Part shown: piece after piece, positions 34,342 to 44,856 of the stretch
How the letters are laid out: each line of letters opens with the position of its first letter
Numbering within the stretch: position 1 is the stretch's first letter
Source of the DNA: CAWCJL01 sp963795775
GTDB taxonomy: Bacteria; Acidobacteriota; Terriglobia; Terriglobales; Acidobacteriaceae
Assembly (NCBI GenBank): GCA_963795775.1
Contig: CAWCJL010000008.1
Location: 1 to 64,000, forward strand
DNA length: 64,000 nucleotides
Direction of reading: 5' to 3'
Notes under the pieces: model-generated
The model's database searches: none
The model's input: the letters and a program-made list of their open reading frames with translations, nothing else
Told to the model about the DNA's origin: nothing
Position numbers and translations under genes: made by a program

Positions 34342-35469
34342 CTACGCGCCAGCCGGTGGCTGCGCCTGTGGCGCTCTCTTCTGCCCGCGTACCCCGGTCC
34401 GGCTGCCCCCGCGTGCCACCCACTCGCCTACCAGCCGCCGTCGCACGGCGTCGGTCGTGCTTATGGCGCGGCGGAAGAGCGCCTCGACCTCTGCGTCCAT
34501 CGCGGCCCGCAATTCCGCGCCTGACTTGCCCAGGGCCGACTTGGCCTCGGAGGCCAGCACCAGGAAATCGTGCCAGTCACCGATCGCGTCCTGTACCCGG
34601 TTAATGGCCTTGGCGATCGCCTTGGCCTCCTGGTCCTCGCCCCCGCTTTCTGCCACGTACCGGGCCTTCTTGGCCCCCTTGCGGAAGTCATGAAGGTTTT
34701 CGGCATTTAGCACCGGCATGGCGTCTACCAGGCGTAGAAAATCCTCGAGCGCCAGCCGTGCCGCGGGCGGGGCGGCGTTGCGCGAGCGGCCCACCTTTTC
34801 CCCGAGCTCGTCGATACACTTCTGCTCTGCGCTAATCAGCTTGGTCTGCCGCCGCGCCAGTTCCTTTACCAGTCGCGCGGCCTGCCGCTCCCGTTGGCAC
34901 TTTAGCCAGGCATCCAGCTCGGTGGCCTGCTTATGCAGAGGCCCCGGTTCTGCTCCCGCTGCTGCATCCGGACCGGAACTTCCGGCACCGTCCGCTGAGG
35001 AGTCGAGATAATGCTTGCGCAGCAGGTGCCGATGCACGTCCAGGTCGCGCACCTTACCGGCAGCACGCCGCACCTTGCGCAGTTGCCGGAACCATTTGCC
35101 TGCATGGGTATTTAGGTGCTCCTGCACCGAGGGCGGGCCGCCAAGGCGAATCACCGTCTCCAGCATGGCCTCCACCCGCCGCGATCCGGTCCGCACGCGG
35201 TGCACCGGTTCCACATCCGGATCCTTCAGGCACTCGGCGATGACTCCGTTCAGTTCATTGGCCAGCGCGCGCAGGTGCAGGATTGGCTCGCCGCTCCCCG
35301 GGCTTCCGCCGGCATGGTGGGCAGCACCGCCATCCGGGCGCGGAGAGCGTGCGCGCTTGCTCCTGGCCGGCGAGGGCGCTGGCGCGCCGTTCTGCCGTGA
35401 CTCGGCAATCTCCTGAGCCGCGGTTGTGTTCCCGGTTTCCGGGCCTGCATTCCCTGCCCGTGGATTCAT
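34342..35469 (-). CDS. CHAD domain-containing protein
   Basis: A 375-residue protein with a disordered basic N terminus (1-60) and a CHAD domain: VHRVRTGSRRVEAMLE, RKVRRAAGKVRDLDVHRHLL and HDFRKGAKKARYVAE, with the conserved histidines and Arg/Lys clusters, then IGDWHDFLVLASEA. CHAD domains bind inorganic polyphosphate and localise to polyP granules. Its nearness to ppk1 and SixA supports such a role here. It converges with sixA (16-bp gap) and is divergent from the glycosyltransferase gene. Confidence 0.92.
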   Translation of the reverse strand: MNPRAGNAGPETGNTTAAQEIAESRQNGAPAPSPARSKRARSPRPDGGAAHHAGGSPGSGEPILHLRALANELNGVIAECLKDPDVEPVHRVRTGSRRVEAMLETVIRLGGPPSVQEHLNTHAGKWFRQLRKVRRAAGKVRDLDVHRHLLRKHYLDSSADGAGSSGPDAAAGAEPGPLHKQATELDAWLKCQRERQAARLVKELARRQTKLISAEQKCIDELGEKVGRSRNAAPPAARLALEDFLRLVDAMPVLNAENLHDFRKGAKKARYVAESGGEDQEAKAIAKAINRVQDAIGDWHDFLVLASEAKSALGKSGAELRAAMDAEVEALFRRAISTTDAVRRRLVGEWVARGGSRTGVRGQKRAPQAQPPAGA

Positions 35470-35539
35470 TTCCGCCTCCGTCCCGCCCCGCGCCCGGCCA
35501 CGGTCTTCGTCACGTGGACTGGTATCCTGCTCATTCAGT

Positions 35540-37555
35540 ATGGCGAAACACCTTCTACTCCCCGTAGGGGACCCCAGCGAGGCAGCGGAAGCGGCATCGC
35601 CGTTCCTTTCCCCCCGCCGCGCCTGGACGCTGCTGTTGCTCCTGTGGCTCGCGGTTCACTTTGCCGCGCTCTTTGCGCCACCCCTGTTGGATGACGCCGA
35701 CGCCACCCATGCCAACGCAGCCCAGCATATGGCGCTTTCCGGCGACTGGGTCACGCTCAAGGTCAACGGCATCCGCTACCTGGAAAAGCCGCCCCTGCCC
35801 TACTGGCTGGTGGCGCTCGACTACCGCGTTTTCGGATTTAATGTCTTTGCGACGCATCTGCCCATGGCCCTCGGTGTGCTTGGTGTGGCCGCTCTCGGCT
35901 GGCAATGGGCGCGACGGGCCTACGGAGACCGCGCCGCCTTTTACACCGCGCTCGCCTTTCTCACCAGCATCGGCGTCTTCCTGTTCACCCGGGTCTACAT
36001 CCCGGAGGTGCTGCTAACCCTGTTTGTCTCGGCAGCACTCTACTGCTTTCTCACGGCACTCGAAGACGCAAAACCGCAGCGCTTCTACGCGGTCTGGGCG
36101 CTGATTGCCGTTGCCATGCTGGTCAAAGGGCTGATCGCGCCGGTCTTCTTCCTGTCTGCGGCACTGCCGTATCTCGTGCTCACGGGAGACTGGCGTCGGT
36201 GGCGCGAGTTCCGCATCCCTACCGGCCTGCTCTTGTTCCTGCTGATCGCTGCACCCTGGCACATCCTTGCCGGGCTGCGGAACCCCGACCACGGGCACCC
36301 GGTGGGCAACGTACCTGGACCGGGCGGCGTCCACGGCTTCTTCTATTTCTACTTCATCAACGAGCACGTCCTCCGCTTCCTGGGGCGTCGCTATCCCCAC
36401 GACTACAACAAGCAGCCGGCATGGGTCTTCTGGCTGGGACACCTCGCCTGGCTCTTTCCCTGGAGCCTCTACTTTCCGCTCGCAGTCAGCCGTGCCTGGC
36501 GTACCCGGCGTGCTTGGCTGTCCGGCCTCCGCCCGTCCTGGGGCACGCTCTCCACCGGCACCGCGCCGGTCAGGTTCAACAGCCTGGCGGAAGCCGAGCA
36601 GGTGCTGGCGCGGCGCAGCTTCCGCAAACGCTCGCTCTGGCTGCTATCCCTGTACGCGGCATTCATCCTGGTCTTCTTTTCTATCTCCACCAACCAGGAG
36701 TACTACACCTTTCCCGCGTATTTCTCGCTGCTGCTGCTCACCGCCGGCGTGCTTGCGTCCGCAGAGCTCCGCTCCGAGAACCGCGATCCCCGCCTGCGAG
36801 AAAGCGTCAGCCGCTGGCTTTTGGGCGCGCATGCCGTGTTTGCGGTAGTTGGGGTCGCGTCCGCACTGGCGCTCGGTTATGGATTGTGGTCGTCCCGCCA
36901 CTTGCCGTTCGTGCCCGATATCGGCACGCTGCTGGCGCATCGGGCAGTGGGCAACTATTCGCTTTCCATGTCGCACCTCTTCGACCTCACCGGGCCATCG
37001 TTCGCGGCGCTTCGCCTGCCGGCCGCCCTGGCAGCGGTGGTCTTCCTCATCGGCCCGGCCGTGGCCTGGCAGTTGCGCCGCCGAGGAGAAAACCTTAAGG
37101 CTACCGTATCGGTTGCATTTACCGCGGCCGTCTTCCTCATTGCAGCGCACATCGCGTTTGTCCGCTTCGCGCCTATGCTCTCGTCGCGCGCCATGGCCGA
37201 TACCATCAACAGCGTCGCCGGCGATCCACTCCGTGATCCCGCCGCGGCCGGACGCGCCACCCTGATGATCTACGGCGACCAGTCCTCGGGATCTTCCGTG
37301 ATCTTCTACACGCATCGGCAGGCGCTGCTGGTGAACGGCCGCAGTTCCTCGATGATATGGGGCTCCTGGTATCCGGATGCCCCGCATGTTTTTCTTACCG
37401 ATGCCGACCTCGAGAAGTTATGGGGGGCAGGAAACCGCAAATTTCTCTTTGCCGAGGGGCAGAGCGCGGAAAAGGTCAGGGCGTTACTGGGATCGCGCGC
37501 CATCCTGGTGCAGGAGCTCGCCGATAAAGCGCTCTTCACCGACCGGCCCCTCTGA
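35540..37555 (+). CDS. ArnT/PMT-like membrane glycosyltransferase
   Basis: A 671-residue GT-83-like protein with about twelve membrane helices. The first periplasmic loop has PPLLDDADATHANAAQHMAL (catalytic Asp region) and GIRYLEKPPLPYWLVALDYR, the lipid-carrier glycosyltransferase pattern. Members transfer a sugar from an undecaprenyl- or polyprenyl-phosphate carrier to lipid A or proteins. I chose ATG 35540; the frame is open to 35426 but that overlaps the start of the CHAD gene. The end is followed by a bidirectional hairpin. Confidence 0.9.
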   Translation: MAKHLLLPVGDPSEAAEAASPFLSPRRAWTLLLLLWLAVHFAALFAPPLLDDADATHANAAQHMALSGDWVTLKVNGIRYLEKPPLPYWLVALDYRVFGFNVFATHLPMALGVLGVAALGWQWARRAYGDRAAFYTALAFLTSIGVFLFTRVYIPEVLLTLFVSAALYCFLTALEDAKPQRFYAVWALIAVAMLVKGLIAPVFFLSAALPYLVLTGDWRRWREFRIPTGLLLFLLIAAPWHILAGLRNPDHGHPVGNVPGPGGVHGFFYFYFINEHVLRFLGRRYPHDYNKQPAWVFWLGHLAWLFPWSLYFPLAVSRAWRTRRAWLSGLRPSWGTLSTGTAPVRFNSLAEAEQVLARRSFRKRSLWLLSLYAAFILVFFSISTNQEYYTFPAYFSLLLLTAGVLASAELRSENRDPRLRESVSRWLLGAHAVFAVVGVASALALGYGLWSSRHLPFVPDIGTLLAHRAVGNYSLSMSHLFDLTGPSFAALRLPAALAAVVFLIGPAVAWQLRRRGENLKATVSVAFTAAVFLIAAHIAFVRFAPMLSSRAMADTINSVAGDPLRDPAAAGRATLMIYGDQSSGSSVIFYTHRQALLVNGRSSSMIWGSWYPDAPHVFLTDADLEKLWGAGNRKFLFAEGQSAEKVRALLGSRAILVQELADKALFTDRPL

Positions 37556-37579
37556 GTCCCTCTTCTCCGCAAACACAAC

Positions 37580-37604
37580 GGCCCGGTGACAGAGCCACCA
37601 GGCC
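37580..37604. terminator. Bidirectional terminator-like hairpin
   Basis: GGCCCGGTG and CACCAGGCC pair with one mismatch around a short loop, between the convergent glycosyltransferase and cysteine-rich genes. TTTGTGTG follows on the plus strand and TTGTGTTT on the minus strand. Confidence 0.65.
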
Positions 37605-37624
37605 TTTGTGTGAATGCGCAATCG

Positions 37625-38167
37625 TTAGTTCGTGGAGCAGTTGTTCCAAACGATGTCGTAGCAGCAGCAACCGTTGCTGTCCACCCAGCAGCAGACGTTA
37701 AAGTTGTAGCAGTGAGGCGTATAGCCACAGCCGTCGTCATCATAGCACTGGAAGTAGAGCTTGCATGGAATTTGGCAATTCTGACCATAGTTGCAGCTCC
37801 CCTGGAATTTGCACTCGCGGCATCTCCAGTGGTGCTTCCTCTTGTGATGGTCATTGCAGTTCTTGCGATAGCTCTGGCAGCGCCCGTTGCATTCCACGGT
37901 GAACCAGCAGCAATTGTTCTGGTCTACCTGGCAGTTGATCTCAAAGAAGCAACTGAGATCAACTTGTTCACAGCAGATCTGGTCGTAGAAACAGGATTGG
38001 TATTGACACGAATGGTCGTTGTCGTAACATCCGTCGTGGTCGTCGTCATCCTTCTTGTTGAAACCCGCGGCTTTGGCCATGGGGGCCATCGTCGTCCCAA
38101 GAACTGCTGCGGATGCGGCGATGCCGCCCATGTTCTTCAAAAAGTCGCGTCTCTGCACTGGGTCCAT
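37625..38167 (-). CDS. Tat-exported cysteine-rich protein with internal duplication
   Basis: A 180-residue protein beginning with a twin-arginine signal (QRRDFLKNMGG, hydrophobic stretch, cleavage near MAKA). The mature part of about 146 residues has 26 Cys and many Tyr, Asn and Asp. Two regions align: CYDNDHSCQYQSCFYDQICC then EQVDLSC, and CYDDDGCGYTPHCYNFNVCC then WVDSNGC. A third VD unit is NCQVDQNNCCW. The GC of the gene is visibly lower than its neighbours. Export in folded form through Tat suggests disulfides or metal loading before export. No family recognised. AGAGGTGAAGT precedes the ATG. Confidence 0.8.
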   Translation of the reverse strand: MDPVQRRDFLKNMGGIAASAAVLGTTMAPMAKAAGFNKKDDDDHDGCYDNDHSCQYQSCFYDQICCEQVDLSCFFEINCQVDQNNCCWFTVECNGRCQSYRKNCNDHHKRKHHWRCRECKFQGSCNYGQNCQIPCKLYFQCYDDDGCGYTPHCYNFNVCCWVDSNGCCCYDIVWNNCSTN

Positions 38168-38586
38168 ACTTCACCTCTGCGTCTCCATGTTTCAAGCGTG
38201 CGTTGCAGTTGGAGATAGGGGGACGTATCTCATACCGGTACAACACTGGGGTTCAGACCAGGAAAAGACTTCCCGGCTGAGCAGAAGCAGAGTGGAACTT
38301 TCTCCATACTCTTGTCAACTGAAATCAGAGACAATTTACGCCAGTTAATTTTTAAGAGAGCAGGCCCACTTTTGCAGGCGGAAATAACTCCGCTTACCGG
38401 GCGCAAGCTCAGGTAGACGGCTAGAGAGAATGCTTGTTTGCAGGATAATTAACATAACGAACTCCGTTCGGTGCTCCTCAATTGCTTAGTGTGCCTGACA
38501 ACTTATAACGGCACCAGCAGCCTGCTTCGCCATGCAAACAAAGCTTGTTAGACCAGGCACGATGGACGCAAAAGGTGATCCCGTCC
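38168..38586. other. Intergenic region upstream of the cysteine-rich gene
   Basis: About 420 bp without a convincing gene, AT-richer than its surroundings, between the start of the cysteine-rich gene and the atp operon terminator. It must hold the promoter of the cysteine-rich gene. I see no RNA gene or repeat in it. Confidence 0.5.
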
Positions 38587-38618
38587 AAAGAAAAGAGGCT
38601 GGCATATCTGCCAGCCTC
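38587..38618 (-). terminator. Rho-independent terminator of the atp operon
   Basis: On the minus strand GAGGCTGGCA-GATA-TGCCAGCCTC forms a perfect 10-bp stem followed by TTTTCTTT, 28 bases after the atpC stop. Confidence 0.95.
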
Positions 38619-38646
38619 GTGCTGCAAGAAATTGACAAGCTACGGT

Positions 38647-39060
38647 TCAGCGCCCCGCTCCCGCGCTCCCCAGCCGCGACTCGGCGTCCCGGATAATCTC
38701 GTTGGCCCGCTCGTACTGATCGGGATTCTCGCCCGCTTCGCCCCACATGCGCTGCCCCTCTTCAAATTGGCGCTGCGCGGCCGAGGTGTCGATCTCAGAC
38801 GGCTTTTCCGCGCTCTCCGCCAGGATGGTCACCCGGTTCGGCAGTACCTCGGCAAAGCCCCAGGCCACGTAATAGCGGTCTTCATTCGCCGGGCCACCAT
38901 GGATGCGTACATCGCCCGTACCGAGTTCCGTGAGCAGCGGCGCGGCGCCGTACAGCACTTCGAGATACCCGGACTTGCCCGGTAACTCCACCGCATCCGC
39001 CGTCGTATCGACGAGCATGCGTTCCGGAGTTACCAGGCGGATGTGTAACTGATCGGCCAT
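38647..39060 (-). CDS. atpC: F1F0 ATP synthase epsilon subunit
   Basis: The 137-residue subunit has the N-terminal beta sandwich (LHIRLVTPERMLVDTTADAV, ELPGKSGYLEVLYGAAPLLT, YYVAWGFAEVLPNRVTILAE) and a short C-terminal helical hairpin that can inhibit ATP hydrolysis. It is last in the operon, 2 bp after atpD. Confidence 0.95.
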   Translation of the reverse strand: MADQLHIRLVTPERMLVDTTADAVELPGKSGYLEVLYGAAPLLTELGTGDVRIHGGPANEDRYYVAWGFAEVLPNRVTILAESAEKPSEIDTSAAQRQFEEGQRMWGEAGENPDQYERANEIIRDAESRLGSAGAGR

Positions 39061-39062
39061 CT

Positions 39063-40622
39063 TTACGCCGCCGTTCCCTGCAGCTTCTCGGCTGCCTGGA
39101 GCACCTCGTCGATGTCGCCCTTCATGTAAAACGCCTGCTCCGGGATGTTATCGTGCTTGCCGTCGATAATCTCCTTGAAGGAGCGCACCGTGTCCGCCAC
39201 CTTGACATACTTGCCTGGCGTGCCGGTGAACACTTCGGCCACATGGAAGGGCTGTGACAGGAAGCGCTGCACCTTGCGCGCGCGCTGTACCGTCAGCTTG
39301 TCCTCTTCGGAAAGCTCGTCGATACCGAGAATGGCGATGATGTCCTGCAGGTCCTTGTAGCGCTGCAGAATGCGTTTCACACCCTGCGCCACGTCATAAT
39401 GCTCCTGCCCCACAATACGCGGCGTGAGGATGCGCGAAGTGGAGGCAAGCGGATCGACTGCCGGGTAGATACCCAGCTCCGACAACGGACGGGAAAGCAC
39501 CGTGGTCGCGTCGAGGTGAGCGAATGCTGTAGCCGGCGCCGGATCGGTCAGGTCGTCGGCGGGCACGTAGATCGCCTGCACGGATGTGACAGAGCCGCGC
39601 TTGGTGGAAGTGATGCGCTCCTGCAGCTCACCCATCTCGGTGGCCAGGTTGGGCTGATACCCCACTGCGGAAGGCATACGGCCAAGCAGCGTGGAAACTT
39701 CGGAACCCGCCTGGGTAAAGCGGAAGATATTGTCGATGAACAGCAGCGTGTCCGCGCCTTGATCGTCGCGAAAATATTCCGCGATGGTGAGTGCCGTAAG
39801 AGCTACGCGAAGACGCGCGCCGGGCGGCTCGGTCATCTGCCCATACACCAGCGCAGCTTTGGACTTGGTGCGGTCCTTGGTATCGATCACGCCCGATTCC
39901 TCGAACTCCAGCCAGAGGTCGGTTCCCTCACGGGTGCGCTCGCCCACGCCGGCAAAGACAGAAACGCCGCCGTGCTTGGAAGCCACGTTGTTGATCAGTT
40001 CCTGGATCACGACGGTCTTGCCCACGCCCGCGCCGCCGAACAGGCCGATCTTGCCACCCTTCAGAAATGGCTGGATCAGGTCGATGACCTTGACTCCGGT
40101 CTCAAACATCTCCTCGGAGGTGGACTGCTCTTCAAAGCTGGGCGCCGCGCGATGAATGGGCCGCATCTCCTTCGCATTCACCGGCCCCAGCTCATCTACC
40201 GGGTTGCCGATCACGTTCAGAATGCGGCCCAGCGTCGGCACGCCCACCGGCACGGTGATGGGGCCGCCGGTGTCGATCACCTTCATCCCGCGCACCATGC
40301 CTTCGGTCGACTCCATCGCCACGCAGCGCACGCGCCCTTCGCCGATGTGCTGTTCCACTTCCACGATGACGTTGATCGGCGCCGGCACATCGAACCCGTC
40401 GCTTACCACGCGCAGCGCTTCGTAGATCGCTGGCATGGTCTTTTCCTCAAACTGGACATCTACCGCAGGCCCCGAGATCTGGACCACGCGGCCGACGATC
40501 TCCGGCCCACCCTGATTGCCGCCGCCACGATACGCGGCGCCCTGGTCCTGCCCTTCGACGAACTCGCCCGAGCGACCGAACTGGTTCCCTGCGAGATGCT
40601 GATTCTGTCCGTTATTTGCCAT
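39063..40622 (-). CDS. atpD: F1F0 ATP synthase beta subunit
   Basis: The 519-residue catalytic subunit carries Walker A GGAGVGKT, the DELSEED loop as IDELSEEDKLTV, VGERTREGTDLWLE and the ALTIAEYFRDD segment. The normal N terminus (GRVVQISGPAVDVQFEE) starts only at about residue 44: the first 40 residues are an Asn/Gln/Gly-rich extension (MANNGQNQHLAGNQFGRSG). No Met near the usual start could replace it, so the extension appears real. The gene follows atpG by 13 bp. Confidence 0.97.
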   Translation of the reverse strand: MANNGQNQHLAGNQFGRSGEFVEGQDQGAAYRGGGNQGGPEIVGRVVQISGPAVDVQFEEKTMPAIYEALRVVSDGFDVPAPINVIVEVEQHIGEGRVRCVAMESTEGMVRGMKVIDTGGPITVPVGVPTLGRILNVIGNPVDELGPVNAKEMRPIHRAAPSFEEQSTSEEMFETGVKVIDLIQPFLKGGKIGLFGGAGVGKTVVIQELINNVASKHGGVSVFAGVGERTREGTDLWLEFEESGVIDTKDRTKSKAALVYGQMTEPPGARLRVALTALTIAEYFRDDQGADTLLFIDNIFRFTQAGSEVSTLLGRMPSAVGYQPNLATEMGELQERITSTKRGSVTSVQAIYVPADDLTDPAPATAFAHLDATTVLSRPLSELGIYPAVDPLASTSRILTPRIVGQEHYDVAQGVKRILQRYKDLQDIIAILGIDELSEEDKLTVQRARKVQRFLSQPFHVAEVFTGTPGKYVKVADTVRSFKEIIDGKHDNIPEQAFYMKGDIDEVLQAAEKLQGTAA

Positions 40623-40635
40623 AAAGTCCTGTTCT

Positions 40636-41766
40636 CTAGATCGCTGCCGCGCCGCTGACGATCTCGATGATCTCCTTGGTGATCGCTGCCTGGCGCACGC
40701 GGTTCATGGTAAGGGTAAGGGCGTCGATCATGTCGGAAGCGTTGTTGCTCGCGGCGTCCATGGCGGTCATGCGCGCTGCATGCTCGGAGGCAACAGACTC
40801 CAGCATCGCGCGGTACAGCTGCGTGGATAGATACCGGGGCAGCAGCGAGCGCAGCATCTCTTCCGGCGACTGCTCGTAGATGTAATCCACCTGCGCCGTG
40901 CCGAACGTCTTCGCTTCCTCGTCCGCTTCGGCGGTGTCCGGCGTCTCCAGGCTCACGCCGGCGGTGCGCGCCGCCTCGCCCGCCCGTTCCCGCTCTTCCT
41001 GCGTCTGGTCTTCGGCCTGCGCCACGTCCGTGGTGCCGGGCTCGGCCAGCGGCAGCATGCGCTCCACTACAACGCGCTGCGCAATCACCGACTTGAACTC
41101 GTTAAACACTACATAGGCCGCGTCGATCTCGCCGTTCACGTACCGGTCCACAATCTCGCGGCCCAGTTCGCTCACGCGGTCGAAGCGCAGCTTGTCCAGC
41201 ATGCCCGGATGGTCGCCCGTCACTTCCACCGGCGCGGCGCGCTCGCCACGGCGGCGCAACTGCTGCACGTGGCCCTCTTCGCCCAGCGTCCGGTTCTCCT
41301 GCTCCACAGTCTGCTGCGCGCTCTCGTCTTCAATCATCTGCGCAGCCGGGTAGCGGCGGCGGAAAAGGTCGCGCGCCTTGCGCCCGATCGGCTCCACGTC
41401 CACGCCCAGTTGACGGCCGCCGGTGTGCTGCGCTTCCAGGAAGCGAAACGCCGCCTTGGCGATATTGGAGTTGAAGGCGCCCGCAAAGCCCTTGTCGCCG
41501 GAAACCACGACCAGCAGCACGTTCTTCTCCGGGCGGGATACCAGCAGCGGATGCCGCGCCTCCCCGGTCGCCGGGTCGTAGATGTCAATGCGGCGCATCA
41601 GCGACTGGATCACGGCAGCCATCATCTGCGCATACGGACGCGCCGCCATCGCACGCTCCTGCGCGCGACGCAGCTTGGCCGCGGAGACCATCTTCATGGC
41701 TTTGGTGATCTGGCGCGTGTTCCGCACGCTGCGGATGCGCCGGCGTAAATCCAGGACGTTTGCCAT
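40636..41766 (-). CDS. atpG: F1F0 ATP synthase gamma subunit with insertions
   Basis: The rotor shaft subunit. Both ends are canonical: ANVLDLRRRIRSVRNTRQIT, AMKMVSAAKLRRAQ and, at the C terminus, MTAMDAASNNASDMIDALTL then RVRQAAITKEIIEIVSG. At 376 residues it is about 85-90 longer than usual. Extra sequence appears in two places in the middle domain: about residues 145-200 (MIEDESAQQTVEQENRTLGE) and about 235-295, rich in Glu/Ala/Thr (QTQEERERAGEAARTAG). These do not touch the coiled-coil shaft. Confidence 0.95.
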   Translation of the reverse strand: MANVLDLRRRIRSVRNTRQITKAMKMVSAAKLRRAQERAMAARPYAQMMAAVIQSLMRRIDIYDPATGEARHPLLVSRPEKNVLLVVVSGDKGFAGAFNSNIAKAAFRFLEAQHTGGRQLGVDVEPIGRKARDLFRRRYPAAQMIEDESAQQTVEQENRTLGEEGHVQQLRRRGERAAPVEVTGDHPGMLDKLRFDRVSELGREIVDRYVNGEIDAAYVVFNEFKSVIAQRVVVERMLPLAEPGTTDVAQAEDQTQEERERAGEAARTAGVSLETPDTAEADEEAKTFGTAQVDYIYEQSPEEMLRSLLPRYLSTQLYRAMLESVASEHAARMTAMDAASNNASDMIDALTLTMNRVRQAAITKEIIEIVSGAAAI

Positions 41767-41870
41767 CGAACTCTTTCTGAACAGGGAACGGGCTTCAACC
41801 CGTCCGAAAGCCTGTCACTGCAACGCGGCTTCCGCCGCTGAGGCAATGTGCATTGCTTCACCCATCAACT

Positions 41871-43496
<1,626 letters not shown>

Positions 43497-43552
43497 ATGC
43501 GTCTCTTTCTTCGAGCTGATACCGAAAACCGCCTGTGCGCCGAGCGCGTATG

Positions 43553-44092
43553 CTAGCCGGCGACGAGCTCGTCTTTCAGGCGCCCGAGACGGCCGCGTAC
43601 CGAGCCGTCGTATACCGTGCTCCCGATCTTCACCACCACGCCGCCGATCAGCGACGGGTCTTCCCGGAATCGCGCGCGTATCTGGGAACCGGCCAACTGC
43701 GCCACCCGGCTTTCCAGTTCCCGGCGCTCGCCCGCGCCCAGCGGACGCGCCGTGGCGATCTCCGCCTCGGAGATGCCCTCACGGCGGTCGAGCTCTGCGC
43801 GGAACTCGCCCAGAATGTCGGCAAACGAATTCATCCGCTCGTGGCGAATCAGGACGGCAAGGAAGTTGCGCACCTCGCGCTGCAATCCCAGGCGCGAGGC
43901 CAGAGCATCGATCACCCGGATCCGGTCATCCACACTGATTGCCGGGTTCGCCAGCGCGCTCCGCAGCTCCGGGCTTTCGTCGAGAGCTCCGGCAAATTCC
44001 GACAACTGCCGCTTGATCTCGTCCGGAGGGAGATGGGCACTCCCAACCACGTCGGCGAAAGCACGCGCATACCGCGCTGCAAAAGCGCTCAT
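43553..44092 (-). CDS. atpH: F1F0 ATP synthase delta subunit
   Basis: The 179-residue stator subunit has ARYARAFADVV at the N terminus and the C-terminal signature IGGVVVKIGSTVYDGSVRGR followed by LGRLKDEL. Its start overlaps the atpF stop by one base. Confidence 0.93.
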   Translation of the reverse strand: MSAFAARYARAFADVVGSAHLPPDEIKRQLSEFAGALDESPELRSALANPAISVDDRIRVIDALASRLGLQREVRNFLAVLIRHERMNSFADILGEFRAELDRREGISEAEIATARPLGAGERRELESRVAQLAGSQIRARFREDPSLIGGVVVKIGSTVYDGSVRGRLGRLKDELVAG

Positions 44093-44856
44093 CAGCCGTG
44101 TCTCCCGTCATTGTCTGCTGAGTTGGTGTTGTCCTGCCGGAGCCCCGCGGCAAACTGCCGGATCAGGTACTGGTCCTGCTCTTCACTCAAATGAATGCGC
44201 GAAGAGGCGCGTTCCACCGCAAGCTCGGCGGCAAATTTGCGCAGGCGGCGTTCCGCGGCAGCCCCTGCAGCAGCAATTTCGCTTTCCGAAGACTGAACGA
44301 TCTTCCGCCGCTCCTCTTCCATCGTGGCCTTGATGCGCTCTTCGTCGTGCTGGCTGTCCCGTTCCGCTGAGGCGCGGATACTCGCAATTTCGCTGTCCAG
44401 CCGCGCCAGGCGTTCTTCCACCGCGCTCAGGCGCCGGTTCGCCTCCTCGGTCACAGCCCGCGCTTCCACCAGTTGCTTCTCAATCCGCTCGCGGCGTCCG
44501 CGAAAGGCCTTGGGCAGCCCCTTGTAGAGGAAGTAGCCGATGAATACCGCCAGAATAATGAAGTTGAGCCCCCAGAAGCAGAGCGAAGCCGCATCCGGGC
44601 TGAGGTGGAACAGCTTGCCGAAGGCACGCACCGACGGCGAATGCTTGAAGACGTATTCCTCGTCTTCCTGCTCCGCCCGGGCCAGGTTCTGCGTGCTCGC
44701 CGTGCGCGGCGTGATGAAGCTGCCGTTTCCGTTGCCCTGTTGCGCAGCCACGGCGGGCGGCGGCGGCGCGGCCTGGTGCTCCTGCGCATGGATGAAGCAC
44801 GGACTGCTCATCAGCAGCAGCACGGCGGCAAAATGCAGACTGAATCGCTGTTTCAA
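44092..44856 (-). CDS. atpF: F1F0 ATP synthase b subunit with signal-peptide-like N terminus
   Basis: A 254-residue subunit. The b-type membrane helix with conserved flanks (FWGLNFIILAVFIGYFLYKG) starts only at residue about 93 and is followed by the long charged dimerisation helix (RRERIEKQLVEARAVTEEAN and beyond). In front lie a typical cleavable signal peptide (about 1-24, ending IHA) and about 65 polar residues. Ordinary b subunits start directly with the helix. The ATG overlaps the stop of the upstream b' gene (ATGA). Confidence 0.88.
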   Translation of the reverse strand: MKQRFSLHFAAVLLLMSSPCFIHAQEHQAAPPPPAVAAQQGNGNGSFITPRTASTQNLARAEQEDEEYVFKHSPSVRAFGKLFHLSPDAASLCFWGLNFIILAVFIGYFLYKGLPKAFRGRRERIEKQLVEARAVTEEANRRLSAVEERLARLDSEIASIRASAERDSQHDEERIKATMEEERRKIVQSSESEIAAAGAAAERRLRKFAAELAVERASSRIHLSEEQDQYLIRQFAAGLRQDNTNSADNDGRHG

